DNA of 64,000 bases from Linnemannia elongata (Eukaryota; Mortierellomycota; Mortierellomycetes; Mortierellales; Mortierellaceae). The notes beneath the pieces are model-generated. The model was not told the DNA's origin, made no database searches, and worked only from the letters and a program-made list of their open reading frames with translations. Position numbers and translations under genes: made by a program. This document shows, piece by piece, positions 59,788 to 64,000 of the stretch; the stretch's first letter is position 1; every line of letters begins with the position of its first letter. The stretch covers positions 3,060,001 through 3,124,000 of the forward strand of contig JAXBDG010000001.1 in the NCBI GenBank assembly GCA_036320915.1. Direction: 5' to 3'.

Positions 59788-60416
59788 GATATTTTGACAG
59801 GAATGCCAGTTTACTTATTCTGACATGGCAGTTGGTTTATCCAGATATTGCGACATAACAGAAGATATTCTGACGATGGATGTCAGAGTCTCTTTGCCCC
59901 ACAAAAGCTATCCCCCTGCAAAAAAGATATCTTGACACCGTCATGATTTTGGAGGCAGGTCAGAGTATCTTCATGCACGGTCAGAGCTGTCGTGTTCATT
60001 AACTGCACTTCCCAGTAAAGCGCGACTTCCTTTTTAAAAATGCTCATTCCCGTCATTGCGATCATCCCAAACCGATTTCATATGCTGTGTACGCGCACAA
60101 CATGTGTGAGATGCTTAGCGGTTGTTAGTCGCAGCAACTGTATGTTTAGTCGTATAAAAGACGATACTAATGCAAAACCTGATAGGAATATGTTTGGCTC
60201 ATATTTTCACACCTTTGCACACATACTCTCCATCGCTCTCTTTTCACTTTCATATCAGCTTTTCCCTTGTCACAACAAGGGCCACATGTGTATTAAGTGT
60301 TAGAATATCTATATACTCTGACAAGAATGGCATGTCAGATTAACTAAGAAAACGCTGTTTTAACATCAATGTCATTTTAGCTATTCCGACATCTTGACAT
60401 CTGCTGTCATATTATC
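59788..60416. mobile_element. Possible decayed inverted-repeat element with GACA subterminal motifs
   Basis: The left end GATATTTTGACAG and the right end read on the other strand GATAATATGACAG match at 11 of 13 positions. Inside both ends the motif TATTCTGACA and variants recur many times in both orientations between 59788-59990 and 60300-60416. The centre has an 87-codon plus-strand frame (60040-60303) with no known domain. Clear target duplications are not seen, so the assignment is tentative. Confidence 0.35.
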
Positions 60417-61473
60417 TTGTTCCGCCTGAATATTTTTGTTTTTCTTCCTTTTTTTTTTTTTTTTTTTTTTTGAATTTTTGGCAAAGGCAGATTTAGCTTC
60501 TTGTCCAAATCTTCATTGTTTTTTTTGCAATAGAGAACTGCGAAACGCACGTCAGACTGTCAAGGATATACTATACGAGACAGATGATGAAAAAGATAGA
60601 GGAACAAGTTGCAGTTTGTTGTTGTTTTGTGAGAGAGGGGGGTGTGGTAACAACCTTGATTTTGTTTTGTATGAGAAGGAGAGCACCGTCACTTGGAGAA
60701 TCATCTTTTTTTTTAACACGCGATTATATTTCTTTGGAAAACAGCGCAAAGGAGCCATTTGGAGATACCCACAGTCAACTTTGAGAAAAATGGAGATTGT
60801 GCACGAATAAAAAAAAAATAATCTCGCGTTCGCCTAGAAAAAATCCAACAATCAAGCGCGACCCTTTCTTAACTTGTTGTGCGCCATATCCACCGACTTA
60901 CTCTTGGCTACTCATAGCTTGCATGCAACTGTCCTCCAAGCTGAGCGATAGTCGAATATGTAAGAGAAAGAGTGATATTTTGAATGTCCATTTTTTGCAA
61001 TTTTGAAAGAAGGGGGAAAGAGACACACCCCGGGGTTGTTTTTGTTATTGTGTATGTGCGAACTCAAAAGAGTTTATTACGGACGGTCTAAAGAAAACGT
61101 TTTTGATACTAGAGTTGGTTAGCGCAGATTGAAAAAGTGAAGAGTGTGGATGATGAGTTGAAGAATGTGAAAGTGAGAATGAAATAAAATGAGGGTATGT
61201 GTGTGGCTGCAAGATTAAAGGCCGTTTTGTTGGATAGGATAGTATTGTATGTAGATCAAAACTCTACTCAAACCCAAAACAAAGGGAGAAGAAACAAGAG
61301 GTAGCTAACATACACATGAATGTGAAATGAAAAGAACAGAAAAGTGAGAGGCTTAAGGATGCAAGAAAAGAAAACGTAAGAGGGGTCGCTGTTTCGTCCC
61401 GCGGAGAAATATTAGGGAGCACTTGCTAGACCGTTGAGGACGAGGAAGGGTTTGGTCTTGTCCTTTTTTCCCT
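60417..61473. other. Intergenic: 3' side of the second G-alpha gene
   Basis: A T run near 60450-60471 and no supported gene. 60436-60810 has an open plus-strand frame with low-complexity start and no domain. AT-rich elsewhere. Confidence 0.4.
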
Positions 61474-61917
61474 TTACAGGAGCCCAGAGTTGCGGAGATT
61501 CAAGCGCTGAATAATGACATTCACGGCCACAACGATGACCTTCATCTGCTTGGTGTCCTATTAGATCCAAACGGGAGCAGGAAGAAGAGGAAAAGAAAGA
61601 CGACATTAAAAAACGAGATGGATATGAGTAAATTGGGTTGAAGAAGATGATCGCCTGCACCAGTAGCTCTTTTTTTTTTTTTTTTTTTTTTTTTTCGGTC
61701 TGTCGCTATTTCCGCTCACTCCCATGCTCTCCAAACTCGGACATCATACCCGCCCTTGTATCCCCTCCGGAGTTCAATTGTCCATCCCGCAATTAGAAAA
61801 CAACAGCAACAGCAGTACATAATAAACGGACATCAGACCCCGTCCCGGATCAAACAGACACAGTATATGCCACGTGGAAATACACGACACTCCAAACTCT
61901 ATTGTCAAAGATTCTTT

Positions 61918-61952
<35 letters not shown>

Positions 61953-63507
61953 CATTCCGAAAAAAATATGCAGGGCCCAGTCCAGGCAACACTGCACCAC
62001 GCCATTAAAAGTACAAAAAAAGAGCAGATCACTTACGGTGGCGTGCGTGAAATGGGTGTACACCTGCTTCTGAAGATCTTTGCATTGCTCTAGAAACCGG
62101 TATTGGAAAAAGACTGTGGTGCTGAAGTAGTCGTTTGGTCCGTTGTAGTCGGGGAAATACCGGTTCACCAGCGATCCCGACAGTAACTTGCGTTGGAAAA
62201 TGTCGATCTTGTTCAGGAAGACGATCATTGACGTGTTGAGGAACAGCTTGTGATTCGAGATTTCGTTAAAAAGCAACAGGCAGTCCTGTAACCGGTTCAA
62301 GTTGGGGTTGTCTTCGCATCCTTGGTCGTAGGCTGAGATAGCAGCCATGAAAATAATCGCATCCACCTCATCAAAATACGGCCTAACCGAAACATAAAAG
62401 TGGACATAAACATTGGTTAGCTAAACAAAGAAAACGAAAACAATAAAAAACAAGCTGAGAGCGCGATCGAACATCAAATGAATAGCCTTTGTGGCGTTGA
62501 TTTCACGAAGGTCCAAATGGAAGCACTCCTTCCAAAGCTAAGAGTGAGATTACGCTTCTACGTAGTCGCCGTGCTTTTCCCCTCTTCTACTCCAGTTCTT
62601 TCCTGGCAAATTTTACACTACCCAACAAATAGCACTGAATCGATAAAGAAACAACACTGGGGACTTACACCCAATATTTCCTGAGGGATTTTTGTCCGCC
62701 CACATCGTATATCCTATGCACGAAAGATAAAATTACAAACGTGCCAGCTTACGTCAACGTTGTTGTTTGGTCAATCGTTTCCTACATCAAAGGAAATGTA
62801 AACAGCACTCCCTACCTGTATGCCACTCCGTCAATGTCGAAAATGTGCTCCGAGACCGCCAGCGTCCTGACCCTGGCTTGAAGAATGTCATCGTCTGTTG
62901 GGGTGTACTCTGGGTCAGCAACTCGATCCACTGCATCCAGGAAGCTAATTTGAGCGGAGAAGGATAGAAAGGTAAAATCAACAAAAAGAAATAATAGAAG
63001 CTGCCAAAATTAAGTGTTTACCAGTCATGGCCAATACCGGTGCTTGAGAATGTGTTGTCCTTCCGATCGCCATTGATCTGATGATTTTTGCTTACTATTT
63101 CGCAGAGTCCTGAATGCTGAGTTGTGTGCAGGTGTCAAACGTCCTTTGAATACCAGGGTCTGCCCAAAGTGATTTTATAGCCGGCACCATATCTGCAAAC
63201 ATGTCGGTTTCGGCTTTGGCATCGGTGATTTTGCGGGGGATAGCAGGGTTGGGGAGGCCAATGGTGGTGATAGAATACCGCTTAAGGGTTGTTTCCAGAC
63301 GACGGACGGTTTCAACATGAACGACGTTCTCTGGGTTCCCAAGCTGGATGTTGGCCTGTTCCATCCCCTCAACGAGTCCTTGTATCGCTTTCATGACATT
63401 CAAATGAACGACTCTCCGATATGTCTGTCGTTCCACATCCAGGCCTTTCCTACCGTAGAGCAGCTTTAGTTGTTTGAGCACCGTCGTCTTTCCCGTCTCG
63501 GATGGAC
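61474..63507 (-). CDS. Second, divergent G-protein alpha subunit (5' exon not found)
   Basis: Five minus-strand exons, 63507-63096, 62944-62816, 62713-62669, 62382-62037 and 61557-61474, are in phase. They cover G-alpha from the P-loop to the C-terminus. Motifs: GPSETGKTTV (P-loop; canonical is GAGESGKST), RVRTLAVSE (switch I), DVGGQKSLRKYW (switch II, catalytic Gln kept), NKID, and HATDTKQ in place of TCAT. The end NSGLL lacks the Cys found in the other G-alpha. The first visible exon starts at the same intron position as in the gene at 41615-43750. The exon that should hold the N-terminal myristoylation site is not seen between 63508 and 64000 and probably lies beyond the window. The last intron (61558-62036) holds two T runs of over 20 nt. 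Confidence 0.87.
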
Positions 63508-64000
63508 CTATCAACGTTTATTGGCAATGGGTGCAGAACATGAACATGGAAAGGTTAATTATTTCGCTTCTGGGTGGGTTCGTTCTTCTGGGTTCAAGTA
63601 AAACGACTGGCAACTGAAGAAAAACAAACGGTAACACAGCAAAGTGGGTGAATAGCGAAAACCAGACAAGAGTATGAAGGGTCAAAAGCAAAGAAAACCG
63701 CATCCATGTCTATCTCAATTGCTACGTTTGACGTCTGCAACCGTTACTCCTCCCTCTGTCTTCCATTCTGACAGAGTTTAAGAAGAAGTGATATCTGTTA
63801 TGCAAATGTCTAGAGGCGATGATCGACAGGTAGGCCCACATGGCGAACCTTTTGTGGGAAACCCAGGTAGAACCAATAAAACTTTGAGGCAATGCTCTCA
63901 CAGAGGACGAGAGAAGGAAGGAGAGGAAAAAAAACGAACGACAATGAAAACAGAATAAAATGTCATCCAAATCGAGGGAATTTGTTTTCTCACTATTGCT
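63508..64000. other. Intron or upstream sequence of the second G-alpha
   Basis: No exon with a MGxxxS-type start and no donor in the right frame was found on the minus strand, so this is read as the first intron running off the window edge. Open frames here are short and AT-rich. Confidence 0.4.

Noticed and set aside
1..64000. CRISPR arrays, prokaryotic operons, rRNA genes
   Set aside because: No spaced direct repeats, Shine-Dalgarno-type gene strings or rRNA sequence were seen; the DNA is eukaryotic with spliceosomal introns.

Overview
The window is nuclear DNA of a filamentous fungus. It has about a dozen multi-exon protein genes with short GT-AG introns (mostly 80-250 nt), eukaryotic tRNA genes, fungal gene families (recyclin-1, Pin4/Cip-type RRM-R3H protein, Pom1-like DYRK kinase, fungal G-alpha), long Gln/His-rich segments and many long poly-A/poly-T tracts. 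The overall style (glutamine-rich proteins, CT-rich leaders, more than one G-alpha) suggests an early-diverging group such as Mucoromycota/Mortierellomycotina. That placement is inference; no marker gene fixes it.

Layout, left to right. 0-7 kb: tRNA-Gln(TTG), recyclin-1 (F-box + Sec10-like + CaaX, plus strand) and glycine cleavage H protein (minus). 7.7-13.2 kb: a large Pom1/DYRK2-type kinase (minus). 15-16.3 kb: a His/Gln-rich protein of unknown role (minus). 17.5-20.7 kb: a chorismate-lyase-fold protein (plus, with a probable GC-AG intron) convergent with a LACTB2-like metallo-beta-lactamase (minus). 21-24.5 kb: UTP21, an SSU-processome WD protein. 25.6-26.4 kb: a secreted acidic Gln-rich protein. 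30-32 kb: a tandem pair of almost identical 69-residue Ser-rich microproteins with shared promoter blocks. 34-41 kb: PIN4-like RNA-binding protein, bestrophin-type channel and the box C/D snoRNP factor BCD1. 41.6-43.75 kb: a canonical G-alpha. 43.75-53.1 kb: a gene-poor stretch with only doubtful small genes. 53.1-57.7 kb: a PPxY-bearing membrane protein and pirin. 57.7-60.4 kb: a repeat-rich island with two nearly identical inverted-repeat elements flanking tRNA-Thr(TGT), a poly-A-tailed retroposed-looking unit, tRNA-Arg(ACG) and a possible third element. 61.5-63.5 kb: a second, divergent G-alpha whose first exon is not seen in the window.

The genes are housekeeping and signalling genes rather than a pathway cluster. 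Two feed ribosome biogenesis (UTP21, BCD1). Two are heterotrimeric G-protein alpha subunits. RCY1 and the PPxY protein are plausibly linked to ubiquitin-dependent membrane traffic. The most unusual signals are the microprotein pair, whose identity stops abruptly near the 3' end of the CDS as in gene conversion, and the inverted-repeat elements around tRNA-Thr.
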